A DNA stretch of 64,000 nucleotides. It comes from Phytoamicus setariae (lineage in GTDB: Bacteria; Pseudomonadota; Alphaproteobacteria; Rhizobiales; Rhizobiaceae). Position numbers and translations under genes: made by a program. Under the pieces are notes generated by a model. The model worked only from the letters and a program-made list of their open reading frames with translations, was not told where the DNA came from and ran no database searches. Shown here piece after piece: positions 1-7,356 of this stretch (position 1 is its first letter; each line of letters begins with the position of its first letter). The DNA is taken from contig NZ_JAEQNC010000008.1 of the NCBI RefSeq assembly GCF_016722925.1, positions 124,001 to 188,000 on the forward strand, read 5' to 3'.

Positions 1-1
1 C

Positions 2-184
2 CAGGTTCTGCTGAAGCAGACGTCGAGAAGCGTCATGCTCGCCGATCATTCCAAGTTCGGCAAGGTCGGCAATGTCATCACCGCACCGTTCGGCCGCGTC
101 CATACGCTCGTGACGAACCGGATACCGCCCGAAGACATCGTCGTGGCGGGCCGTGCGGAGCAACTGGAGATCGTCCATGGATAA
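2..184 (+). CDS. DeoR-family transcriptional regulator, C-terminal end (partial)
   Basis: The window opens inside a reading frame of 60 codons that ends at a TAA at 182-184. It contains the sequence VMLADHSKFGK, the hallmark of the C-terminal sugar-phosphate-sensing domain of DeoR-type repressors (usually v-x-L-A-D-x-S-K-F-G). These proteins bind DNA through an N-terminal winged helix, which here would lie before position 1, and are released by phosphorylated sugars. The stop overlaps the start of the next gene (ATGGATAA), so the two are probably co-transcribed and translationally coupled. The regulator may therefore control the hydrolase and kinase genes downstream; that is inference. Only the last third of the protein is visible. 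Confidence 0.72.
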   Translation, partial: QVLLKQTSRSVMLADHSKFGKVGNVITAPFGRVHTLVTNRIPPEDIVVAGRAEQLEIVHG

Positions 185-1454
185 CAGCGGGACGGTCGCG
201 GATCACGACGGGCTGTCGGCGATCTTTGACAGGATATCGGCCATCGGCGCGCACTCCGGCCAAGGCGTGACGCGGCTTGCGGCGAGCGCCGAAGACGGCG
301 CGGCGCGTGCCATCTTCGCCGAATGGATGACGCGTGGCGGCGCGCGCATGGCTGAGGATGCGGTGGGCAACCAGTTCGCCTGTTTCGACTGGGCGGGAGA
401 AAATGCGCCCTGGGTCTTCGCGGGCTCGCATCTCGACACCCAGCCGCGTGGCGGACGCTTCGACGGCACGCTCGGCGTGCTCTCCGCAGGCTGCGCCGCA
501 CTCGGCCTTCAAGCGGAAAAGCAGGCCGGGGGCTTCAAGTCAGCCCGCAATCTCGCCGTCGTCAACTGGACGAACGAGGAGGGCGCGCGCTACCAGCCGA
601 GTCTCACGGGCAGCGCTGTCTTCTCCGGTGCGTTACCGCTCGGCGAAGCCCTCGCGCTGCGTGACGGCGCGGGAATTTCGCTCGGTGACGCGCTTGCCGG
701 GATCGGCATCGTCGGCGAAACGGGCTCGGTTCCGCCGCGGCCGGAGGCCTATGTCGAACTGCATGTCGAGCAGGGCCGGACGCTTACGGAGGCGGGCTGC
801 CGCGTCGGCACCGTCGAAGGCACGTGGGCGGCGCGAAAGATGACCGTCCGCTGGATCGGCCGTGCCGCGCATACCGGCCCGACGCCCATGGCTGACCGCT
901 GCGACGCCCTTCTTGCGGCGGCGCTGGGCATTGCCGCGTTCGAGGCGGTGATGGCGGAACACTATCCGCGCCTTCACCGCTCCGCCGCGCGGCTTGTGGT
1001 CGAGCCGAATTCGCCGAATGTGGTGGTGGAGCGCGCCACCGTCTGGTTCGAATTGCGTGGCCTCGACATCTCAGAACTCGACAGGGCGGGGAAGGCGGTT
1101 CTCACCGCCTTCGAGACGGCGGCCGTCGATACCGGCACCCGGCTGGAGGTTTCCGCCGATGCGCTGCGGGCGCCGGCCGGCATGGATGGCGGACTTGTGG
1201 CAATCGTTGACCACACCGCGCGGTTATGTGGCTTTGAGCCACTCGCCATGCGGTCCGTTGCGGGCCACGATGCGGTCGCCCTCCAGAACAGCGGCATTCC
1301 CTCCGCCCTGATCTTCATTCCGAGCGTGGACGGCATCGCGCACCACCCGGACGAACTGACGCTTGCGGAAGACATGCAGGCCGGGCTGACGGTGCTGACG
1401 GCGGTGCTTCGGCATCTGGCGGAAGGCGGCTATGGCAACGGACAGGCACGGTAG
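177..1454 (+). CDS. M20-family Zn-dependent amidohydrolase (N-carbamoyl-L-amino-acid hydrolase / allantoate amidohydrolase type)
   Basis: This 425-aa protein belongs to the hydantoinase/carbamoylase group of peptidase family M20. The two-metal site is visible: GSHLDT (H85, D87), the FDG aspartate near 96, the tandem acid NEE (134-135), HVEQG (H196), and a final histidine in the AHHPDE stretch near the C-terminus. The GRAAHTGPTPM segment belongs to the dimerisation lid. Family members hydrolyse the ureido or amide bond of N-carbamoyl amino acids, ureidopropionate or allantoate in the cytoplasm. I chose ATG 177 over an upstream ATG at 153 because it has GGAG seven bases before it and overlaps the previous stop. 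Kinases follow rather than a hydantoinase, so the true substrate is open. Confidence 0.85.
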   Translation: MDNSGTVADHDGLSAIFDRISAIGAHSGQGVTRLAASAEDGAARAIFAEWMTRGGARMAEDAVGNQFACFDWAGENAPWVFAGSHLDTQPRGGRFDGTLGVLSAGCAALGLQAEKQAGGFKSARNLAVVNWTNEEGARYQPSLTGSAVFSGALPLGEALALRDGAGISLGDALAGIGIVGETGSVPPRPEAYVELHVEQGRTLTEAGCRVGTVEGTWAARKMTVRWIGRAAHTGPTPMADRCDALLAAALGIAAFEAVMAEHYPRLHRSAARLVVEPNSPNVVVERATVWFELRGLDISELDRAGKAVLTAFETAAVDTGTRLEVSADALRAPAGMDGGLVAIVDHTARLCGFEPLAMRSVAGHDAVALQNSGIPSALIFIPSVDGIAHHPDELTLAEDMQAGLTVLTAVLRHLAEGGYGNGQAR

Positions 1455-1464
1455 GAGGAGCGCC

Positions 1465-2394
1465 ATGCAGACGGACAATGCACTTCATGCCGCGCTCGAG
1501 CGGGGCGGCTTTCGCGGCGCGGTGCTCTCCCCGCCGATTGGCGGCGTCGTGTCTCCGATCCATCGGGCGGTCGAGAACCATTGCTGCTTTGCGACGGCAG
1601 CCGGCGCGAAGCCGGTCTTCGTCAAGCGCCGCCACGATGACATGGCGGCCTTCATCGAGCCTACGCGGGTGATGGAGGCAAGCCGCAAGGCCGGCGAACT
1701 CGGCATAGCGCCCCGGCTGCTGCATGCGGATCCGGACGATGGGGTTCTGGTGTTCGAGGCGCTCGGCGAGGATTGGCGATGGGGGCATGCGGACGTGCTG
1801 CGCCACCCGGCGGTTCTGGAAAGCCTGCTCGCTGCCAAGCGGAAATTCCATACGGCGGCGGCGCTTTCAGAAATGCGTAGCGTGTTCGATCTCGTCTTGG
1901 CCTATCGCCATTTGGCAGCATCGCCCGAGGTGACGTTGCCCGCTCCGGTCCAGACGGTTTCGGCGGCGGTCGATCGCATCGCGGCGGCGATTGCGGCTGC
2001 CGGTTTCGATACGGTTGCCTGCCATGCGGACGGGGCGTCGTCCAACGTCATGGTGGGGCCTGGTGATGCGGTTCAGCTTGTCGATTTCGAATGGGCGCGT
2101 CAGGCGGACCCCGCCCACGATCTCGGAACCGTGCTTGCCGAGCTGTTGCCCTTCGACGGCGAGGCGCTGCTCGCGGTGGAGATCGCGACGGGCAGGCCGG
2201 ACGCACAGATCCTTGCCCGCGCCCGGCTCTATGGCGCGGCCGACGATCTGATGTGGGCGATCTGGGGCTTCATCAATGCGGCGCACTCGCCGCGCAAGCA
2301 TGTTGAGTTTTTCAAATATGCCGAGTGGCGTCTGCTCAGGGCCCGCACGGTGATCGAGGGGCCGCGTTTCGAAACGTGGTTGAAGCAGGTCTAG
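1465..2394 (+). CDS. APH/choline-kinase-fold phosphotransferase, first of a tandem pair
   Basis: A 309-aa small-molecule kinase of the aminoglycoside phosphotransferase/choline kinase superfamily. The ATP-anchoring lysine is in VFVKRR (about K54). The catalytic loop is CHADGASSN (H187, D189, N194), followed by the metal-binding VDFEWA. Such enzymes phosphorylate a hydroxyl on choline, ethanolamine, sugars or antibiotics. The start at 1465 has a strong GGAGGAG seven bases upstream; an in-frame ATG at 1432 lies inside the preceding gene and is less likely. The next gene encodes a second kinase of the same fold, and a phosphatase-like enzyme follows. A catabolic kinase for an amino alcohol or sugar is more plausible than a resistance enzyme, but the substrate cannot be read from sequence. 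Confidence 0.8.
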   Translation: MQTDNALHAALERGGFRGAVLSPPIGGVVSPIHRAVENHCCFATAAGAKPVFVKRRHDDMAAFIEPTRVMEASRKAGELGIAPRLLHADPDDGVLVFEALGEDWRWGHADVLRHPAVLESLLAAKRKFHTAAALSEMRSVFDLVLAYRHLAASPEVTLPAPVQTVSAAVDRIAAAIAAAGFDTVACHADGASSNVMVGPGDAVQLVDFEWARQADPAHDLGTVLAELLPFDGEALLAVEIATGRPDAQILARARLYGAADDLMWAIWGFINAAHSPRKHVEFFKYAEWRLLRARTVIEGPRFETWLKQV

Positions 2395-2407
2395 CGGGAG
2401 AGATGCG

Positions 2408-3346
2408 ATGAGACGCAGGTTGGGTGAAGGGGCGGCCCCGGCGGAGCGGGCCATCGAGCAGGCGATTTGTGCCGTGGCGGACTGGCGGGAACGGGACATT
2501 TCCTACGAGCCGGTTCCCGGCGGCATCAGCAATCCGAACTGGCGTGTCCATGTCGGCGGCGCGGCGCACAGCTTCTTCGTCAAAATCCCCGGTGAGGGGA
2601 CCGCGATGTTCATCGACCGCCGGACCGCGAACGAGGCGGGCCGAAAAGCCCACGCAGCAGGGGTAGGTGCCCGCATCATCGATTTCTTCCCGGAGACGGG
2701 CGTCGAGGTCAGCGAATTTGTCGACGGTCTCAAGACGTCCACAAACGGCGATTTCCTCGATCCGGTCGTCCGCTTCAACGGGCTTCGGGCGCTGAAGGCC
2801 TTCAACGACAGCCCGCCGCTTTCCCAGGTCAAGACCACCTTTGACATGATCGACGAGCATTTCCAGCAGGTCCTCGTGCTCGGCGGCGAATTTCCGCCCG
2901 ATTTCGGCTGGCTCAATGCGCGCTACCGCGAGGCGCGGCAGGCGCTGGAAGCATCGGGCCTCGATCTGGCCCCTTGCATGAACGATACGCTCGCCGGCAA
3001 TTTTCTGTTGCATTCCGACCGGCGGGTGATGCTGGTCGATTTCGAATATGCGTCGACCAACGACCGGGCGGCCGAACTGGCGCTTTGGTTCAGCGAAATG
3101 TGCTTCTCGCCGGAGATCGAGGCGGAAATGATCGAGGAATATTACGGCCGCGCCGACCCGGCCGTGCTGGCTCGGGTGTCGCTCTTCAAGGCACTCGTCG
3201 ACCTGAAGTGGTCCACCTGGGCGATGGTCCAGAACCAGGTCTCCCGCCTCGATTTCGATTTCTTCAAATACGGCTTCTGGAAGCACATGCGGGCACGGTT
3301 CGTGATGAGCGATCCGCGCTGGTCCGAATGGCTCAGGGCCGTCTAA
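2408..3346 (+). CDS. Choline/ethanolamine-kinase-like phosphotransferase, second of the pair
   Basis: A 312-aa kinase of the choline/ethanolamine kinase branch. The N-terminal half carries a nucleotide loop region (PGGISNPNW) and the lysine in FFVKIPG. The catalytic loop reads CMNDTLAGN (D193, N198), with methionine where many relatives have histidine, and the magnesium motif is LVDFEYAS. The C-terminal part is aromatic-rich, as in choline kinases that form a cage for a quaternary amine. It starts 13 bases after the previous stop with GGGAGAG upstream, so the two kinases form one operon. They share the C-terminal pattern F-F-K-Y, which suggests an old duplication. A two-subunit or two-substrate arrangement is possible but not shown. 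Confidence 0.78.
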   Translation: MRRRLGEGAAPAERAIEQAICAVADWRERDISYEPVPGGISNPNWRVHVGGAAHSFFVKIPGEGTAMFIDRRTANEAGRKAHAAGVGARIIDFFPETGVEVSEFVDGLKTSTNGDFLDPVVRFNGLRALKAFNDSPPLSQVKTTFDMIDEHFQQVLVLGGEFPPDFGWLNARYREARQALEASGLDLAPCMNDTLAGNFLLHSDRRVMLVDFEYASTNDRAAELALWFSEMCFSPEIEAEMIEEYYGRADPAVLARVSLFKALVDLKWSTWAMVQNQVSRLDFDFFKYGFWKHMRARFVMSDPRWSEWLRAV

Positions 3347-3366
3347 AGAAATTCCAGAAAAATTGC

Positions 3367-3382
3367 GTAAAACATATAGATA
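3367..3382 (+). promoter_or_regulatory. 14-bp motif shared with the rpiR upstream region
   Basis: The short gap between the second kinase and the phosphatase-like gene is AT-rich and contains AAAACATATAGATA at 3369-3382. The identical 14 bases recur at 11939-11952 upstream of the RpiR regulator, both times preceded by GT. In a GC-rich genome an exact AT-rich repeat 8.6 kb apart, both times in front of a gene, suggests a shared operator or promoter element. This is inference from position only. Confidence 0.35.
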
Positions 3383-3406
3383 GAGCGAACAGGGAATGGT
3401 GGCGCC

Positions 3407-4183
3407 GTGGTAGTTTCTCCCGAATTCCTGCGCCGGATTGCGGCCGTTGCCGCGCGCGAGGCGCTGCCGCGTTTCCGCATGCCCGGCCTTGTCGCCAACA
3501 AGGTCGCGGGCGGGTTCGATCCCGTCACCGAGGCGGATCGGGAGACCGAGAAGGCGATCCGGGCCCTGATCCGGGCGGAGTTTCCTGAGCACGGCATTCT
3601 GGGCGAAGAGTTTGGCGCGGAGGGAGCCGATGCACGGCATGTCTGGGTGATCGATCCGATCGACGGAACGCGCTCCTTCATTTCCGGCATTCCGCTCTGG
3701 GGCACGCTGGTCGGCCTGACGGATGGCGGTGACGCGGTTGCCGGCATGATGGCGCAGCCCTTCATCGGCGAGCTGTTCTATGCGACCGGCGACGGCACCC
3801 ACTACGAAGGGCCGCACGGCAAGGCGCGCCTCGCGACCCGCACAACGGAAACCCTTTCCGAGGCAATGCTCTGCACGACGACGCCTGCGATCTTCGAGCC
3901 GGACCGGCGCAGCGCCTTCGACCGGCTGGAGCGGCACGTCCGCCTGTCGCGCTACGGCACCGACTGCTATGCCTATTGCATGCTCGCCGCCGGCCAGATC
4001 GATCTCGTGGTGGAGACCGGCCTGCAACCTTACGATATCGTCGCACTCGTCCCGATCATAGAGCAGGCGGGCGGCGTGGTCACGGATTGGGACGGTGGTC
4101 CTGCGGAGCGCGGCGGCGGAATCGTTGCCGCGGCAAATACGACGTTGCATGCCAAGGCGCTGGCCGTACTGCATTCGGGTTGA
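3407..4183 (+). CDS. Inositol-monophosphatase-family phosphatase (HisN-like histidinol-phosphatase subtype)
   Basis: A 258-aa member of the lithium-sensitive, magnesium-dependent phosphatase family. The metal ligands are visible: E67/E68 in GEEFG, DPIDGT (D83, D86), and the late aspartate in QPYDIVAL near 212. Family members remove phosphate from inositol phosphate, histidinol phosphate, PAPS or fructose bisphosphate. The pattern WVIDPIDGTRSF and the overall length match HisN-type histidinol-phosphatases most closely. The start is GTG, with AGGGA about a dozen bases upstream; the nearby ATG at 3396 is out of frame. It follows two kinase genes on the same strand, which would fit a kinase/phosphatase pathway acting on phosphorylated intermediates. 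The substrate remains unproven. Confidence 0.8.
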   Translation: MVVSPEFLRRIAAVAAREALPRFRMPGLVANKVAGGFDPVTEADRETEKAIRALIRAEFPEHGILGEEFGAEGADARHVWVIDPIDGTRSFISGIPLWGTLVGLTDGGDAVAGMMAQPFIGELFYATGDGTHYEGPHGKARLATRTTETLSEAMLCTTTPAIFEPDRRSAFDRLERHVRLSRYGTDCYAYCMLAAGQIDLVVETGLQPYDIVALVPIIEQAGGVVTDWDGGPAERGGGIVAAANTTLHAKALAVLHSG

Positions 4184-4199
4184 ACGCCTGAGAGAAAGG

Positions 4200-4467
4200 G
4201 GGCTTGTCGCAAACTTTCAGCCAGATCGCAATGAGCCCGAAACATCTCTTCCAGATCACGATAGCTGAGCGGATAGCGAAGCTACCAAGTCACCGCCTGC
4301 ATGACCAGCCATGCCTCGAAATGCCGGCCCTTGAAATCTTCTTTCGACCGGCGCTTCAGCTTTTCGGCAATGGCATTCAAAATCATCGGCCGCTCCGCAA
4401 TTTTTGGAGCGGCAATTTCTCTTCTGATGGTCAACATACCGTTAAGCGTGAAATTTGCGACATCACC
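4200..4467. mobile_element. Internally deleted IS6-family element (MITE-like, about 268 bp)
   Basis: The stretch between two convergent genes starts with GGGCTTGTCGCAAACTTTC and ends with the near-inverse GAAATTTGCGACATCACC. These are the same terminal repeats as the IS6-type copy at 60653-61540. Inside it, on the minus strand, only the N-terminal part of the transposase survives. It reads MILNAIAEKLKRRSKEDF, then KGRHFEAW and SYRDLEEMFR, and then stops being homologous. The catalytic core is missing, so it could move only with help from a complete relative. It fills almost the whole 318-base gap, and I see no other gene here. Confidence 0.68.
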
Positions 4468-4501
4468 GGTGAAACATGACAATTCCCGGCGAAGGCCATC
4501 T

Positions 4502-5545
4502 TTACAGTCGCACGACCTCGCCGCTGTGGATCGACTCGTCCGCCGCCAGAACGATGCGCAGGCTGTTGACGCCGTCTTCCATATGCTGCGACAGATCAAG
4601 TTCTTCCCGGATCGCCTTCAGGAGATAGCGCTGTTCGCGCTCGCAGAGGTCGTCATGGCCCGGCTCGTCGGTCATGTCGATGCGCTCGTCCGGCCTGGAC
4701 ATATCGGCATGGTGCCGCAGGATCTGGTTGGTCTTGGTGTGGGCGTTGATGTCGTCGGATTTCACCTCACCGGCCGTTTCCGCCATGACGATCGAGACCG
4801 AGCCCTTGGGCCCGAAAACATCCTTCACGAAGAAGGCCGTCTCCGAAACCATAGGGCCCCAGCCGGCTTCATACCAGCCGACTGATCCATCGTCGAACTG
4901 CACCTGCAGCATGCCGTAGTTGTTCTTGGCGACCTCGTCCGTCAGCTTGGCGCCGATGGCGTGCACCTTGACCGGCTTGGCGTCCGTCATCTGGCACATG
5001 ATATCGACATAGTGGACGCCGCAATCGACGATCGGCGGGAAAGAGTCCATCAGCCGCTTGTGCCAGGCCCAGGTTTCGCCATTCGACTGCTGGTTCAGGT
5101 TCATGCGGAACACCAGCGGCGTGCCGAGTTCGCGCGCGATCTCGATGAACTTCACCCAGCTCGGATGCTGCCGCAGGATGTAGCCGATCACCAGTTTGCG
5201 CCGGGTGCGCCTGGCCACCCTGACGACTTCCTCAGCATCGGCGACGGTCAGCGCCATCGGCTTTTCGACGAATATATGCGCTCCCGCTTCCATTGCCGCG
5301 ATCGCGTACGACGCATGGGTGTCGGGCAGCGTGTTGATCGATACGACATCCGGCTTGAGTTCGGCGAGTGCCGTGTGAAAATCGCTGAAGCGCCGGGTGC
5401 CCTTGAGGGCATCCGGCAGGTCGACCTTGTCGACATGGCGGGTGCACACGCCCACCACTTCGAAGCCTTCGATACGGGTATAGGCAAGGGCATGGCTCAT
5501 ACCCATATTGCCGAGCCCGACGACCAGAACGCGCAGCTTGTTCAT
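4502..5545 (-). CDS. Gfo/Idh/MocA-family dehydrogenase A
   Basis: A 347-aa NAD(P)-dependent oxidoreductase. It has an N-terminal Rossmann fold with VVGLGNMGMSHA (about residues 8-19) and the family signature VEKPMALT (about 93-100), whose lysine takes part in catalysis. The C-terminal Gfo/Idh/MocA alpha/beta domain contains a Y-x-D-I-M motif (HYVDIM) with the substrate-facing histidine. Family members oxidise or epimerise sugars, inositols and sugar acids. The start at 5545 has GGAGA upstream. It is the last gene of a leftward operon that also contains a paralogue directly upstream, an SDR and a TIM-barrel-like protein. A cyclitol or sugar substrate is therefore likely, but unproven. Confidence 0.85.
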   Translation of the reverse strand: MNKLRVLVVGLGNMGMSHALAYTRIEGFEVVGVCTRHVDKVDLPDALKGTRRFSDFHTALAELKPDVVSINTLPDTHASYAIAAMEAGAHIFVEKPMALTVADAEEVVRVARRTRRKLVIGYILRQHPSWVKFIEIARELGTPLVFRMNLNQQSNGETWAWHKRLMDSFPPIVDCGVHYVDIMCQMTDAKPVKVHAIGAKLTDEVAKNNYGMLQVQFDDGSVGWYEAGWGPMVSETAFFVKDVFGPKGSVSIVMAETAGEVKSDDINAHTKTNQILRHHADMSRPDERIDMTDEPGHDDLCEREQRYLLKAIREELDLSQHMEDGVNSLRIVLAADESIHSGEVVRL

Positions 5546-5555
5546 TGCTTGTCTC

Positions 5556-6557
5556 CTAACCGATCTTGATCACATTGCCGGAGCGTGCCGATTCCTCGGC
5601 CGCAAGCGTCGCTTCGAGTGCGGCTGTCGCATCCTCGGGGGTCCCGATCTTCGGTGTTTCACCCTTCAGCGCACAGTTGGCGAAATAGGAAAACTCGTCG
5701 CGGAGGGCGCCGCCGCGCACGCCGTCAAACATCGGCCAGTAGGTCGTGTCGGGGCTGTGGAGGCGGGTTCCGTCGACAATGCCGAGATTGGGGAATGTGT
5801 CCTGTACGTGGATGATCCCTTCGGTGCCGATGATCGACATGCGCTCATCGATGTCGAACGGCGTCTTCTCCGGCATGCACCAGACGGTTTCCAGTGTCGC
5901 AGTTGCCCCTCCGGCGAAACGATACATGGTCTGGCCGATGTCGGGATGCTTCAGCCCGCGCACATCAGTGGTCTGGGCATAGGCCGAGACGATTCTGTCG
6001 CCCGTCAGCCAGAGCATGATATCGGTGTCGTGGATGGCGTCGCCGACGATCGGGCCGATCTTGTTCAGGATGGTCGGCGTCCAGGCTGCAGGGATGTTCC
6101 GACGCGAGGAAAGTGCAACAATCTTGCCGATCCGTCCTTCGTCGATCGCCTGCTTGGCCATGCGGTAGCGCGGATTGAACCGCACGATATGGCCGATGAA
6201 GAGATTGCCTTTCGACTCTCTGGACGCCGCAAGGATCTTGCGGGCGTCCGCGACCGTCGAGGCAATCGGCTTTTCGAGGAAAACATGCTTGCCGGCCTTG
6301 AGGGCCGCGATCGCCGGTTCCGTGTGCTGGTCCCACATCGTACAGATGGATACAGCATCGATATCGGGATCGGCCAGCATCTCGTTATAGTCGGTGAAGG
6401 TCTTCTTGACGTTGAACTTCTTGCCAAGCTCGGCAAGCCGGTCGGGCTTCCGCGTGCAAAGCGCGGAAAGTTCTAGATTGGGCACGCCGACGATCGTTTC
6501 GGCGTGAATTTCGCCGAACCATCCAAGCCCGATAATGCCAATGCGAAGCCGTTGCAT
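5556..6557 (-). CDS. Gfo/Idh/MocA-family dehydrogenase B
   Basis: A 333-aa protein of the same oxidoreductase family as its downstream neighbour. It has the Rossmann motif IIGLGWFGEIHA at residues 8-19 and the signature LEKPIAST near 95-102. The C-terminal domain carries the substrate-binding sequence DAIHDTDIMLW. The two paralogues are clearly diverged, so they more likely act on successive intermediates than form duplicates; that is inference. The gene starts with an AAGGAGGG ribosome site and ends ten bases before the next gene, consistent with one operon. Cofactor preference cannot be decided by eye. Confidence 0.85.
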   Translation of the reverse strand: MQRLRIGIIGLGWFGEIHAETIVGVPNLELSALCTRKPDRLAELGKKFNVKKTFTDYNEMLADPDIDAVSICTMWDQHTEPAIAALKAGKHVFLEKPIASTVADARKILAASRESKGNLFIGHIVRFNPRYRMAKQAIDEGRIGKIVALSSRRNIPAAWTPTILNKIGPIVGDAIHDTDIMLWLTGDRIVSAYAQTTDVRGLKHPDIGQTMYRFAGGATATLETVWCMPEKTPFDIDERMSIIGTEGIIHVQDTFPNLGIVDGTRLHSPDTTYWPMFDGVRGGALRDEFSYFANCALKGETPKIGTPEDATAALEATLAAEESARSGNVIKIG

Positions 6558-6566
6558 GTTCCCTCC

Positions 6567-7346
6567 TTAAAAATCTTCCAGTGTGAGTTCGCGCGCCATG
6601 ACGATGTTGCCGGCGGTCAGCCCGCAATCGACCGGAAGTGCAGCGCCGGTGATGGCGCGCGCGGCGTCGGATGCGAGAAACACGATTGCCTCGGCGACAT
6701 CTTCGGGTTCGGCGACGCGCCCAAGCGGGTACCAGCGCTCGAGCCGCTTCAGCACGTCAGGATCCTTGCGGATGCGTTCGGTCCAGATCGGGGTGCGCAC
6801 GGTACCGGGCAGCACGATGTTCGCCCGGATTCCGTAGCGGCCATATTCGAGGGCGAGTGCCCGGGTCAGCGAGATCAGGCCGGCCTTGGCGGCGCTGTAG
6901 GCAGGATCTCCGAGCGCGCCGAGGCCGTTGACGGAACCGACCGTCACGATCGAGCCGGCCTTGCGCGCGACCATTTGCGGTAGAACCGCATGCACGCAGT
7001 TGTAGGCCCCGTTCAGATTGCCATCGACATGGCGCCGCCATCCCTCCGGGTCCGTCACGGCGAGCGTGCCCTGGTCCGAAAAGCCGGCATTGTTGACGAG
7101 CACGTGTACGTCACCAAAGGAAGCAAATGCAGCAGCGACGGCATGCTGATCGGTAATGTCGGCGATGGCACCCCTGGCTTCGATGCCTTCGCTGTTCAGC
7201 TGATCGGCGAAAGCCAACACCGCATCGCTTCGGTCGAGTGCTGCAATCCTTGCGCCGCGCGCGCCAAGCTGACGGCAGAGCGCCTGTCCGATCCCTCCCG
7301 ATGCTCCGGTGATCGCGACGGTCTTGTCTAAAAAGGTATTGGTCAT
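6567..7346 (-). CDS. Short-chain dehydrogenase/reductase (SDR)
   Basis: A classical 259-aa SDR. The glycine-rich cofactor loop is TGASGGIG at residues 13-20, followed by NNAG near 85. The catalytic set is serine in VGSVNGLG and the Y-x-x-x-K motif in AYSAAK. These enzymes interconvert alcohols and ketones with NAD(P). I place the start at ATG 7346 because GAGGTG lies six bases before it; an in-frame GTG three codons further up overlaps that site. It sits between the unassigned 397-aa gene and the two Gfo/Idh/MocA dehydrogenases, so three redox enzymes act in one pathway. Confidence 0.87.
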   Translation of the reverse strand: MTNTFLDKTVAITGASGGIGQALCRQLGARGARIAALDRSDAVLAFADQLNSEGIEARGAIADITDQHAVAAAFASFGDVHVLVNNAGFSDQGTLAVTDPEGWRRHVDGNLNGAYNCVHAVLPQMVARKAGSIVTVGSVNGLGALGDPAYSAAKAGLISLTRALALEYGRYGIRANIVLPGTVRTPIWTERIRKDPDVLKRLERWYPLGRVAEPEDVAEAIVFLASDAARAITGAALPVDCGLTAGNIVMARELTLEDF

Positions 7347-7356
7347 AACAGGCACC

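Noticed and set aside
46-843. Several long frames on both strands overlapping the M20 hydrolase.
   Set aside because: High GC leaves shadow frames open; only the 177-1454 frame has family motifs and a ribosome site.
2336-4174. A 612-codon open frame on the minus strand.
   Set aside because: It lies antisense to a kinase gene and the phosphatase gene, which carry clear motifs; its own sequence is arginine/glycine-rich without recognisable domains.
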